The notes below the pieces were generated by a model. That model saw only the letters and a list, made by a program, of their open reading frames with translations, did no database searches and was not told the DNA's origin. A program made the position numbers and the translations under genes. Positions 27,787 to 35,895 of a stretch of 64,000 nt of DNA are shown here, one piece after another. Numbering within the stretch: position 1 is the stretch's first letter; each line of letters starts with the position of its first letter. Origin of the DNA: Bradyrhizobium ottawaense (GTDB lineage Bacteria; Pseudomonadota; Alphaproteobacteria; Rhizobiales; Xanthobacteraceae); NCBI RefSeq assembly GCF_002278135.3, contig NZ_CP029425.2, positions 1,464,001-1,528,000 of the forward strand, in the 5' to 3' direction.

Positions 27787-28731
27787 ATGGCCCTGATGGC
27801 AAAACTCCCTGATTTCGAGGCGCTCGCGATCTTTGCGAAAGTTGTGGAGTTACGGTCGTTTGCGGGGGCCGCGAGCGAGCTCGTCATGTCCAAGGCCACG
27901 GTGTCCAAGGCGGTGACACGGCTGGAGGAGCGGCTCGGCGCCCGGCTGTTCAACCGCACCTCACGCCGGCTTGCGCTGACCGATGCCGGGCACAAGCTCG
28001 CCGAGCGTGCGACGCGGCTGCTGACCGACGGCGAAGCGGCGGAGAACGAGGCGCTGGCGCAATCGGTGGCGCCGCGAGGCCTGGTGCGGCTCGCCGTGCC
28101 CATGACGTTCGGCATCAAGGCGGTGGCGCCGCTGCTGCCTGAGTTCTTCGAGGCCTATCCGGAAGTCTCGGTCGATCTGCATTTGAGCGATGCGACCGTC
28201 GACCTGATCGGCGAGGGTTTTGACATGGCGGTGCGGATCGCGCGGCTGCCGGACTCCTCGCTGATCGCGCGGCGGCTCTTCACCATGCCGCGCTTCACCG
28301 TGGCCGCGCCGTCCTATCTGAAGAAGCACGGCCGGCCGACGCATCCGATGCATCTGGCCGAGCACAAATGCTTCAGCTACGCCTATATGTCGACGCCCAA
28401 CATCTGGCACTACACCAATTCCGCCGGCGAGCAGGCCAGCGTGCGCCCGGGTGGACAGCTCCGCGTCAACAACGGCGAAGCCGTGATGCCGGCGCTGATT
28501 GCGGGCCTCGGCATCGCCGAGCTGCCCGAGTTCATCGTTGGCGAAGCGATCTCATCGGGCGCCGTCGAAGTGATCCTGAAGGATTGGAAGCAGGCCGAAG
28601 GCGCCGTGCACCTGGTGACGCCGCCCGGCGGCCCGCGTCCCGCCCGCGTCGAAGCCCTCGGCGATTTCCTCGCGGCCAAGTTGCCGGGCACCTGCAAGCG
28701 GCGGACGCGTGGGAAGGTCAAGGCGTCGTAG
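27787..28731 (+). CDS. LysR-family transcriptional regulator
   Basis: 314 residues. Helix-turn-helix at about 5-65 (FEALAIFAKVVELRSFAGAA, then SELVMSKATVSKAVTRLEERLG, then wing RLFNRTSRRLALTDAG). The effector domain follows with LSDATVDLIGEGFDMAVRIARLPDSSLIARRL. It belongs to the same LysR subgroup as the gene at 292. It is divergently transcribed from the SDR-pirin-wrbA cluster and is the probable regulator of that electrophile or quinone response. An alternative ATG three codons in (27796) is equally plausible. Confidence 0.93.
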   Translation: MALMAKLPDFEALAIFAKVVELRSFAGAASELVMSKATVSKAVTRLEERLGARLFNRTSRRLALTDAGHKLAERATRLLTDGEAAENEALAQSVAPRGLVRLAVPMTFGIKAVAPLLPEFFEAYPEVSVDLHLSDATVDLIGEGFDMAVRIARLPDSSLIARRLFTMPRFTVAAPSYLKKHGRPTHPMHLAEHKCFSYAYMSTPNIWHYTNSAGEQASVRPGGQLRVNNGEAVMPALIAGLGIAELPEFIVGEAISSGAVEVILKDWKQAEGAVHLVTPPGGPRPARVEALGDFLAAKLPGTCKRRTRGKVKAS

Positions 28732-28762
28732 GAAAGCGAGCGGCATCAATGACGGTGTTCGC

Positions 28763-29020
28763 CTACGCCACCTTCACGCCGTCGATCGCGACGATACGCA
28801 GGCTTGGCTTCAGCGTTTCTTCCAGCTGCGACTTCAATACGTGAACGCGAGGGTCTCTCGAACGCTTCGCACAAACCGCATATTGATGGACCGATTGCGC
28901 CAATGCGCGGCGCGCTTCCGGCGTACGCGTCACTTCGGGCCTTGCAAGCCGCAGAACGATCGCGGCGAGATTCACCAGCATCTCGTCCAGGGCGACATCG
29001 ATGGTTCCAATGTTTGGCAT
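28763..29020 (-). CDS. Small hypothetical protein, 85 residues
   Basis: Not recognised. ATG 29020 is preceded by a strong Shine-Dalgarno (GAGGGAG, 6 nt spacing), which decides this start over the longer open frame to 29206. The N-terminal MPNIGTIDVALDEMLVNLAA is amphipathic helix. The rest is basic with VHQYAVCAKRSRD and ends KPSLRIVAIDGVKVA. No signal peptide. It is convergent with the LysR gene (31-nt gap) and divergent from the Bug-type gene. Confidence 0.7.
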   Translation of the reverse strand: MPNIGTIDVALDEMLVNLAAIVLRLARPEVTRTPEARRALAQSVHQYAVCAKRSRDPRVHVLKSQLEETLKPSLRIVAIDGVKVA

Positions 29021-29169
29021 CACGAACTCCCTCAAGAGGGCAACAGCGGCTCCAGGCATGCGTTCCGGGCTCGGCCGAACATGGCTAACGCTTCGTAAAA
29101 ATCTTGTTCTTGCCGATCGCGGCGCTAGGCTGGGTGCGAAACAAGAAAATTCGGGGAGAGGGACCTGCC

Positions 29170-30157
29170 ATGGATCGACGCGACGTCCTGCGCGCCGCTG
29201 CTGCACTGCCGTTGCTGCGCGCTGCGTTACCCGGACCGGCCTCTGCGCAAACCTACCCCGCCCGCAACATCACCATGATCGTGCCGTTTCCCGCGGGCGG
29301 ACAGGCCGATCTCGCCGCGCGGCCGGTGGCGATGGCGCTGGAGCGGATCCTCGGCAAGGCCGTCATCGTCGACAACCGTGCCGGAGGCGGCGGCGGCTCG
29401 GTCGGCAATGCCGCGGCGGCACGCGCCGAGCCCGATGGCTACACGCTGCTGATGACGCTGTCCTCGCTCGCGGTGCTCCCCGAGGCCGACCGGCTGTTCG
29501 ACCGTCCCGCCGCCTACGAGGTCTCGCAGTTCATGCCGATCGCGCGCGTGCTCGCCGATCCCACGCTGCTGGCGGTGCCGGCCTCCGCGCCATGGAAAAC
29601 GGCGCAGGATTTCGTCGAGGACGCGAAGAAGCGGCCGGGTCAGATCACCTACGGCTCGTCAGGCCCTTACGGGACGCTGCATGTGGCGATGGAGATGTTC
29701 GCCAACAGTGCCGGCATCAAGCTGCTGCACGTGCCGTTCCGTGGCGCGGGTCCCGCGCTCACCGCAATCCTCGGTGGGACCGTGCAGGCGATCGCCGCCG
29801 CGCCGGGGACGCTGAAGCCGCAGGTCGACGACGGCAAGCTCCGCGTGCTCGGCAATTGCGGCGCCCAGCGCATCGCGAGCTTTCCCGATGTGCCGACCTT
29901 CCAGGAGCTCGGCTACAAGGACGTCGAGATGTATATCTGGGCCGGGCTGTTCGCACAGAGCTCTCTTCCCGCGCCGATCGCGACCCGCCTGCGCGAGGCG
30001 ATGGCACAGGTGATGGCGAGTCCCGAGGTGCTCAAGGCCTTTCGAAACCTCGGGCAGCCTCGTCGCCTATCAGGATGCGCCGGCCTTCGCCGAATTCGTC
30101 GCGACCGACAGCAAGCGGCTGATCGCGGCGGTGAAGAAGATCGGCAAGGTGGAGTAG
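29170..30157 (+). pseudogene. Bug-family (TTT) solute-binding protein gene with C-terminal frameshift
   Basis: Encodes a tripartite tricarboxylate transporter receptor-like periplasmic protein. A twin-arginine-like leader ([16 protein letters not shown], cleavage after ASA) is followed by TYPARNITMIVPFPAGGQAD, GGGGGSVGNAAAARAEPDGY, TYGSSGPYGTLHVAMEMF and FPDVPTFQELGYKD, all Bug hallmarks. After codon ~294 the frame is lost at the GGG run 30052-30054. Removing one G restores the expected C-terminus SLVAYQDAPAFAEFVATDSK then RLIAAVKKIGKVE and a TAG at 30155-30157 (328 residues). Read literally, the frame runs to 30183 with an Arg-rich tail. Either a recent mutation or a base-call error. No TctA/TctB membrane genes are adjacent, as is common for orphan Bug proteins. 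Confidence 0.85.
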
Positions 30158-30181
30158 GGCTTCGCTTCAAGTTGTCTGTTT

Positions 30182-30230
30182 AAGCATGATCTTTCGGAAA
30201 ACCGCTGCGCACTTTCCGGATCATGCTTTA
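30182..30230. repeat. Palindromic repeat family B, copy 1 (fused to a stop codon)
   Basis: AAGCATGATC...GATCATGCTT palindrome with GGAAAACCGCTGCGCACTTTCC in its centre. On the minus strand its TAA is the stop codon of the autotransporter gene, followed immediately by AGCATGATCCGG. Near-identical copy at 62485-62537; shorter relatives at 41520-41553, 41961-42028 and 57128-57175. Confidence 0.9.
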
Positions 30231-32846
30231 GAATTCGCTGCGGACAACGCCCCGAAGGGTATGCCGGTCATATCCCGGCGCGAACGCGCCCTCGTAGGAT
30301 GCCTTGAACGATGTCGCGGCCGTGAGGTCCCATCGGATCTCGGCACCGGTGAGCGCCACCGTGCGCGCGCGCTCGACGCCGGTGATCGCGAACGGAATGC
30401 CGGGCGCGCCTTCGAGCGCAGCGGTAATGGTTGCTGCGTTGCCGGAAAACTCATGGCGTACGGCAAGGGTCGCGCCGAACTGCGCCGCGTGACCGTTCGG
30501 CATCATCATGCGGTGATGGGTGCGCAAGCCGGCCGTGCCGTAGCCGACGTCGAAGCTGCCGGCGCGCACCAGCTGATTGACGCCGGGCGCGCCGGTCTCG
30601 GAGAAGCTGCCCTGGCGCGTTGAATACCAGTCGGCCTTGGCGAACGGCTCGGCCGCAAAACCCCATCCGGTCTCGAAGGGACGTGCGATGCCGAACGACG
30701 CGGCAAAGGTATTCGCCCGCGAGGAAGCCGTTGCAGTCTGTCCCAGGAACGAGATCGTGCGGGAGGATTCCAGCGCCGCGAAGGAATAGCTGATGGCGGA
30801 TGCGAGATTGAATCCTCCCGCTTCACCGCGTGCGTAGAAGCCGGCATGACCGGCATTGGCGTCGATGCGGTCGGCCCGGCCCGCCATGCGCAACTGACCG
30901 GTCGATGCGCCGATCGCAAGGCCGGCCGTGAAGCCCGGCAGGTTCCAGAGATCGGCGCCGAGGGCCGCGCCGCCAACGGCCGTGCTGGTCCCGAAAGCAA
31001 TGTTGCTCGCCGCCACCTTGTCCCAATTTCCGTAGCCGCCGAACCAGATGCTCTGCACCGGTGCAGCGCGGCGACCCCGCAGCGCCTTGCCGATCGGGTC
31101 CACCGGCGCCTCGGCGTAGGCTGTGGCTGACATCCGCACGCTCTCGCCGCGCGACTGCGTGCCGGCGTTCCACATGAAGCTCTGGAACATGTCGGCCTGG
31201 TCCGCGGTGAAGCGGCGACCGTCGGCGTGAATCTGCCCGGCGAGATCGTCGAGGCCGGCCTTGATGCCTGATGTATTGAGCGCGGCGAGCGTATTGATCG
31301 CGGTGCCGAGCGGACCGGATGCGCCGCCGGACTGCGCCTGATCCAGCGCGCCGGCCACCGCCGTCTGGTTCGGGGTCAGGCCCGACAGCGTTCCGAAGCC
31401 GCCGATCTGTTGCAGAAGGAAGTAGACATTGTTGGCATCGTAGCTGAGTTGCCCCGAGACCAGCGGGCTGCCCGAGGTCGTGAGCGTCGCGAACGTGCCG
31501 GTGACGCCGCCGGTCGCGGTCAGGATCGTATATTGGGTGTTGGCGAGGAAGCCCGCGCCGAGCGGCACGATCTGCACCGTGCCGCCATTGAGCGTCGCCG
31601 TCCCGGTCGCCGCGATCTTGTCGGACTGGCCGCCGGGATTGATCTCGACCTGAAAGGTCGAGCCGGCGTTGAAGGTCAGATTGCCGCTGACATTGAGGGT
31701 CCCGATCGAATTGCCTGAAACGACCATGCCGCCATTGTTGACGACGATGCCGCCGACCGTGCCGGTGCCGCCGAGATAGCCGCCGTTGACGGTGACGACC
31801 GATGGCAACGTGCCGTTCACGATCAGGCCGCCCGCGTCCACCGTGGTGGCTCCGTTGAAGGCGGTGGTGCCGGTCAGCGTCCAGACCGAGGTGCCGGTCT
31901 TTGTCAGTTGCTCGAACTCGTCGAATTGAAGGCCGGCTCCGAGATTGCCGAGATCGAACGAGGCGCTGCCGCTGCTGCCAAGGTTCAGCGTGTCGGTGCC
32001 GGTCCCGCCGCGAACATTTCCGGTGATCGTCGAGCCCGGGGCGAGGCCCAGCAGGTCATCGCCTCCGGACAGGTCGATCGCTCCGCTGCCGCCGCCGGAG
32101 ATGGTTCCGGCATTGAGGACAGTGTCGGTGCCGGAAGAGCCCTGGATGGCGATGAAGAAGCCGCCCGAAATCGTGCCGCCATTGATGAGGGTATTGCCGC
32201 CGGCAATGAGCTGCACGCCGGTATGGCCGCCGCCGATCGATCCACCCTGATAGACAAGGACGACATTGTCGCTGGACGTGCCGCTAATCCGCAGTCCCGT
32301 CGTGTTTCCTCCGGTGCCGACGACCGTCCCGCGAATGTTGACGAGATTGCTGTTCGAATTGTCGATGACGATGGCCGCTTCGGCGTTGCCCGTACCTTCC
32401 GCGATCCCGCCAGCCGCGATCGTCACATTGTTGTGGCTTGATCCGTTGGAGAGCAGCACGGCTCCGCTGTAGGTCGAAGCTGTCGCCTGATCGTTGACGG
32501 TGACATGCGAAGCGATGGTGCCGTCGAACACGATCGCGGGAATCCCGGCGCCCGGCAGGAGCGACGTCAAGGTACCGTCGCCGACGTTGACCGTGACGTT
32601 GCTGCCGCCGGTGGCGTTGATGTGGTCGGTGTTGCCGAGGCCGGTGCAGGTCGCGACATCGCCCGAATTGAGCGCGCCAATCGTGCCGGTGCCGGCCACA
32701 GTGCAGGCCGCGAGCGCCGGGACGGCTGTAAGGACGGGCAGCGCGGCAAGCACCAGCGGCGCCAGCGCCGCAGTCACGAGCAGCCTGTTACGCAGGATGG
32801 CGGCCGTTGTGGTGTTTTGCGCACAGGCCGGTATTGCAGTCGGCAT
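30228..32846 (-). CDS. Autotransporter (type Va secretion) outer membrane protein
   Basis: 872 residues. A signal sequence lies in the first ~47 residues (LLVTAALAPLVLAALPVLTA, cleavage after ALA). The passenger, about 48-570, is Gly/Thr/Asn-rich with repeated short beta strands (GGTISGGF, NAGTISGGGSGAIDLSGGDD, GGTGTDTLNLGSSG, GTATLNGGTV), predicted beta-helix. The C-terminal autotransporter beta-barrel spans about 600-872 and ends in Phe (GVVRSEF), the usual outer-membrane insertion signature. The passenger's function (adhesin or other) is unknown. No catalytic triad was recognised. Monocistronic; its stop codon is part of a dispersed palindromic repeat. Confidence 0.92.
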   Translation of the reverse strand: MPTAIPACAQNTTTAAILRNRLLVTAALAPLVLAALPVLTAVPALAACTVAGTGTIGALNSGDVATCTGLGNTDHINATGGSNVTVNVGDGTLTSLLPGAGIPAIVFDGTIASHVTVNDQATASTYSGAVLLSNGSSHNNVTIAAGGIAEGTGNAEAAIVIDNSNSNLVNIRGTVVGTGGNTTGLRISGTSSDNVVLVYQGGSIGGGHTGVQLIAGGNTLINGGTISGGFFIAIQGSSGTDTVLNAGTISGGGSGAIDLSGGDDLLGLAPGSTITGNVRGGTGTDTLNLGSSGSASFDLGNLGAGLQFDEFEQLTKTGTSVWTLTGTTAFNGATTVDAGGLIVNGTLPSVVTVNGGYLGGTGTVGGIVVNNGGMVVSGNSIGTLNVSGNLTFNAGSTFQVEINPGGQSDKIAATGTATLNGGTVQIVPLGAGFLANTQYTILTATGGVTGTFATLTTSGSPLVSGQLSYDANNVYFLLQQIGGFGTLSGLTPNQTAVAGALDQAQSGGASGPLGTAINTLAALNTSGIKAGLDDLAGQIHADGRRFTADQADMFQSFMWNAGTQSRGESVRMSATAYAEAPVDPIGKALRGRRAAPVQSIWFGGYGNWDKVAASNIAFGTSTAVGGAALGADLWNLPGFTAGLAIGASTGQLRMAGRADRIDANAGHAGFYARGEAGGFNLASAISYSFAALESSRTISFLGQTATASSRANTFAASFGIARPFETGWGFAAEPFAKADWYSTRQGSFSETGAPGVNQLVRAGSFDVGYGTAGLRTHHRMMMPNGHAAQFGATLAVRHEFSGNAATITAALEGAPGIPFAITGVERARTVALTGAEIRWDLTAATSFKASYEGAFAPGYDRHTLRGVVRSEF

Positions 32847-33159
32847 CGACGGATTCCCTCATTCCAGCGCAATTGCTAGCGGGGCCGTCGCCGCGGTTCT
32901 TGGCGTTATGCGAAATGCCCTATGGCCAAAGGCGCAAGCCCGCCGGTTTGCGCTGGCCCTGTTGCGGCGGTGCCACGGACCGTGGCGCCGCATGTCGCCC
33001 GGGCAAGTGGACAACAGCGCAGGGGATGACGTTGCGGGCAACCCGAATATTTAGGGTGAATTGGGTTCCGAAGCCATTTTCACATTTTGTTGTTGGTTCA
33101 GAACCGGGTCCTGCCTCATTGATTGATGAAAATCGACGGGAATCGAGAAGGATCGGGAC
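32847..33159. other. Intergenic region, divergent promoters
   Basis: 313 nt between the autotransporter and the Cys-rich exported protein gene. The right part (33045-33140) is AT-richer and probably holds the rightward promoter. No repeat family member and no protein-like frame seen. Confidence 0.45.
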
Positions 33160-33507
33160 ATGCGAACAGAGCGGATTGCGCTGGGTGTGGCGCTCGCGGT
33201 CGGCGGCATCGTCGCGCAGGGCGCTGCATGCGCCCAGGAATATCGCGGCACCATGGAACAGCAGATGGCATGTACGCCGGACGTCTGGCGTCTGTGCAGC
33301 GACCAGATTCCGGACGTGAGCCGGATCACCGCCTGCCTGCAGCAGAACACGCCGCAGCTGTCGAGCGGCTGCCGCGCCGTGTTCCAGTCCAACAACCAGA
33401 TGCCGCCGCAGCAGCAGGTCCCGCGCAATCGCGCCGCACCGCCGCCGCGCTATAACAATGCGCCGCCGCCACCTCCGCAGCGTCCCTATGACGATTACGA
33501 CGATTAG
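33160..33507 (+). CDS. Cys-rich exported protein, 115 residues
   Basis: Signal peptide MRTERIALGVALAVGGIVAQ with cleavage near ACA|QE. The mature part has a cysteine-rich-repeat-like core: MACTPDVWRLCSDQIPDVSR, ITACLQQNTPQLSSGCRAVF, four Cys with spacing reminiscent of PF00839-type repeats. A Pro/Gln/Arg-rich tail ends RPYDDYDD. Similar small periplasmic proteins are common in Bradyrhizobiaceae; function unknown. The disordered acidic tail may bind metal or cell wall. It stands alone, with its end 68 nt from the convergent cyclase gene. Confidence 0.85.
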   Translation: MRTERIALGVALAVGGIVAQGAACAQEYRGTMEQQMACTPDVWRLCSDQIPDVSRITACLQQNTPQLSSGCRAVFQSNNQMPPQQQVPRNRAAPPPRYNNAPPPPPQRPYDDYDD

Positions 33508-33575
33508 GCTCTGAAGAGAGCAGGATCCGGAAAATTGCGCAGCGCCAGGCGCGACGATGCGGTCGTGCCGCCGGG

Positions 33576-34412
33576 TCAGCGCTCGGTCTGGCTGTCCGAT
33601 TCAGGTTGTCCAAGCACCATCCGCAGGACGACACCGAAGAGAATGGCTGCGACCGGCCAATGGAACCAGATCTTGTTGCCAGTGAAAAGATTGATCAGAA
33701 TCAGGAAGGCCGACACCGTGAGGGCCGCTGCCAGCGGGCGGGGCAGCTTTGCGAGCCAATCCGAGACGACATTCGTCGCCGAAGACAGCTCGCGCCTGTT
33801 GTCCATTCGCGGAGCACGCGCTCGCTCTGAGGGCGCTGCGCTTGCCTCGATCGGGACGCTTCCCGGCACCGCCGTTTGGCTACCCAGGGTCAGCCGATAG
33901 CTGGTCAGGGGCGCGATGTTCTTCAGGGGACGCTGGCCGAGACAGTCGAAGCCAACCGACAATTTGTTGTGCACCTGGTCGTAGACGGAGCTCGAGATCA
34001 CGACGCCGCCGGGCTCAGCGAGCTCTTGCAGCCGCGATGCGATATTGACCCCGTCGCCATAGATGTCGGAGCCGTCCACCATGACGTCGCCGAGGTTGAT
34101 GCCGATGCGAAACTGCATCGGGCTCGCCTGCGGCGCGTCCGCGGCCTGACTGGAGATTTCCTGCTGAATCTCGACCGCGCATTGCACGGCCTCGACGACG
34201 CTGGCGAACTCGGCGATCACGGCATCGCCCCAGGTATTCACGATGCGGCCGTCATGGCGCTCGACCAATCGCGCGATGGCGGTGCGGTAGCGGCGGAGCG
34301 TCTCCAGCGTTCCGGTCTCGTCTGCTTCCATGAGACGAGAATAGCCGTACACGTCAGCGCACAGCACGGTGGTCAGTCGTCGTTTCACCTTGTCGTCGGT
34401 CATCGGCGCCAT
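33576..34412 (-). CDS. Class III adenylate/guanylate cyclase with C-terminal membrane anchor
   Basis: 278 residues from ATG 34412, chosen because AGGGAGG lies 6 nt upstream. The catalytic domain covers about 10-180: metal Asp20 in LCADVYGYSRL, metal Asp63 in GRIVNTWGDAVIAEF, and the IYGDGVNIASRLQELAEPGG substrate segment, so it looks active. A linker leads to two hydrophobic helices (AALTVSAFLILINLFTGN and WFHWPVAAILFGVVLRMVLG). The anchor is thus C-terminal, unlike most membrane cyclases, where the receptor precedes the cyclase. It produces cAMP or cGMP at the inner membrane. The YbaK gene ends 50 nt upstream of this start. Confidence 0.9.
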   Translation of the reverse strand: MAPMTDDKVKRRLTTVLCADVYGYSRLMEADETGTLETLRRYRTAIARLVERHDGRIVNTWGDAVIAEFASVVEAVQCAVEIQQEISSQAADAPQASPMQFRIGINLGDVMVDGSDIYGDGVNIASRLQELAEPGGVVISSSVYDQVHNKLSVGFDCLGQRPLKNIAPLTSYRLTLGSQTAVPGSVPIEASAAPSERARAPRMDNRRELSSATNVVSDWLAKLPRPLAAALTVSAFLILINLFTGNKIWFHWPVAAILFGVVLRMVLGQPESDSQTER

Positions 34413-34462
34413 GCTAGCCTCCCTGATCGGCAAATGCATCAGGGATCGTATCCGGTGCCGCC

Positions 34463-34930
34463 TTACGGCCTGACCTCGCAGACATCGACCCATTCGGCGG
34501 CGGTCAGCTCGGCCATCCGGTCGGGCGTGATGCGCACCGCGCTGTGGGTCGAGCCGGCGGCCGGGACCACGACGTCGAAAGCCTTCAGGGAGACGTCGCA
34601 ATAGATCGGCAGCGGCGACTTCAGCCCGAACGGGCAGACGCCGCCGACCTCATGGCCGGTGATGTCGGCGACCTCCTCCAGCCCCAGCATCTTCGGCTTG
34701 CCGCCGAACTGCGCCTTGACCTTCTTGTTGTCCATGCGCGAGGTGCCGGCGGCGACGATCAGGATCACGCGTTCGCCGACGCGCAAGCTCAGCGTCTTGG
34801 CAATCATTCCGGGCTCGACCCCGTAGGCTTCGGCCGCCAGCGGCACCGTGGCCGAGCTGATCGGCGATTCCATCACTGTGATGTCGGGGGCTTTCTCGGC
34901 GAAAAAGGCGCGAACGGATTCCAGGCTCAT
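34463..34930 (-). CDS. YbaK/EbsC family aminoacyl-tRNA deacylase
   Basis: 155 residues. YbaK-like editing domain: AEAYGVEPGMIAKTLSLRVG, ILIVAAGTSRMDNKKVKAQF, then MLGLEEVADITGHEVGGVCP and FGLKSPLPIYCDVSLKAF. The Lys and the GGVCPFG loop are those used for hydrolysing mischarged tRNA, typically Cys- or Ala-tRNA(Pro). It acts in the cytoplasm as a trans-editing factor. Starts 38 nt downstream of the haloacid dehalogenase gene stop and probably shares its transcript. Confidence 0.93.
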   Translation of the reverse strand: MSLESVRAFFAEKAPDITVMESPISSATVPLAAEAYGVEPGMIAKTLSLRVGERVILIVAAGTSRMDNKKVKAQFGGKPKMLGLEEVADITGHEVGGVCPFGLKSPLPIYCDVSLKAFDVVVPAAGSTHSAVRITPDRMAELTAAEWVDVCEVRP

Positions 34931-34968
34931 TCCGGGCAGCTCATTTCAGACTTTGCGGGCGGCGATGC

Positions 34969-35700
34969 CTAAGCAATCATTGGCAGCTCGGAGAGCGCCC
35001 GGACACGATGATCCGGTGCGAAACCAAGCTCGTCCATCTGGGTGCGGATCGCCCTAAACATCGTCAGCGGTGCCATGAGTTCGTTCTCGACGCAAGCCAG
35101 CGCCATGGCTTCCGGTGTCACCCGCTCGATCCAGGCGACGTTCAGCCCGAACGCTTTCGCGCCCGCCACGTCCCAGGGGTTGGAGGACACGAACAGAGTC
35201 TCGCTCGGTGCGGTGCCGAGCACTTCCCCGATCAGCAAGTAGGCCTCCGGGCTCGGCTTGAAGATCTTCTTGGCATCGACGCTGATGGTGGCATCGAGCA
35301 GACGATCGAGGCCGGAATTGCGCACCAGTGCATTCAGCATGTCCGGGCTGCCGTTGGAGAGGATAGCGAGCTTACGCGGCTTGAGCGCTGCAAGCGCGCT
35401 TGTCGCGTCCGGATAGAGGTCGAGATGCAGATATTTCTCGATGACGCGCTCGAACGCCTCGCTCTCATAGGCCAGCCCGAGCACGCGCAGCGTATAGGCC
35501 AGCGAGTCGCGGGTGACCGCGGTGAAATCCTGGTAGCGCTGCATCAGCGAGCGCAACCAGGTGTATTCGAGCTGCTTGATGCGCCAGACCTGCGTGATGA
35601 TCTCGCCATAGCCGGGAAACGCATCCTCGGTGACCTCGGCCACCGACTGGATGTCGTAGAGCGTTCCGTAGGCGTCGAAGACGACGGCTTTGATGGTCAT
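34969..35700 (-). CDS. Haloacid dehalogenase, type II
   Basis: 243 residues. HAD superfamily: nucleophile Asp9 in VVFDAYGTLYD, motif II SNGSPDML, Lys motif KIFKPSPEAYLLIGEVLG, and SSNPWDVAGAKAFGLNVAW. The TWLRSLMQRYQDF cap region is that of L-2-haloacid dehalogenases, which release halide from short 2-haloacids through an aspartyl ester. Many chromosomal homologues have other physiological substrates. ATG at 35700 gives MTIKAVVFDAYGTL; the frame is open upstream to 35853, but that part does not look like protein. Confidence 0.92.
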   Translation of the reverse strand: MTIKAVVFDAYGTLYDIQSVAEVTEDAFPGYGEIITQVWRIKQLEYTWLRSLMQRYQDFTAVTRDSLAYTLRVLGLAYESEAFERVIEKYLHLDLYPDATSALAALKPRKLAILSNGSPDMLNALVRNSGLDRLLDATISVDAKKIFKPSPEAYLLIGEVLGTAPSETLFVSSNPWDVAGAKAFGLNVAWIERVTPEAMALACVENELMAPLTMFRAIRTQMDELGFAPDHRVRALSELPMIA

Positions 35701-35895
35701 CGGCTGTCCTTCCAGGATCGTTGTGGGCACAAGAACTCCGCTTGGGGGAGTACGCGTTGTCGTCAGCTTACCAAGGCACAGCGGAAGTTTGCCAAACTGC
35801 AGGCACGGCATCGAAGTGTGATCAGCATCACAGAGCCAATGCTTGCCTTTCATCAGGCTCGACGTAGGCTGCGCACACTTTGATCGGGGCCTACG

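Noticed and set aside
34413..34601. Upstream extension of the cyclase gene to 34601
   Set aside because: Would overlap the YbaK gene; the ATG at 34412 has the strong Shine-Dalgarno and normal N-terminus.
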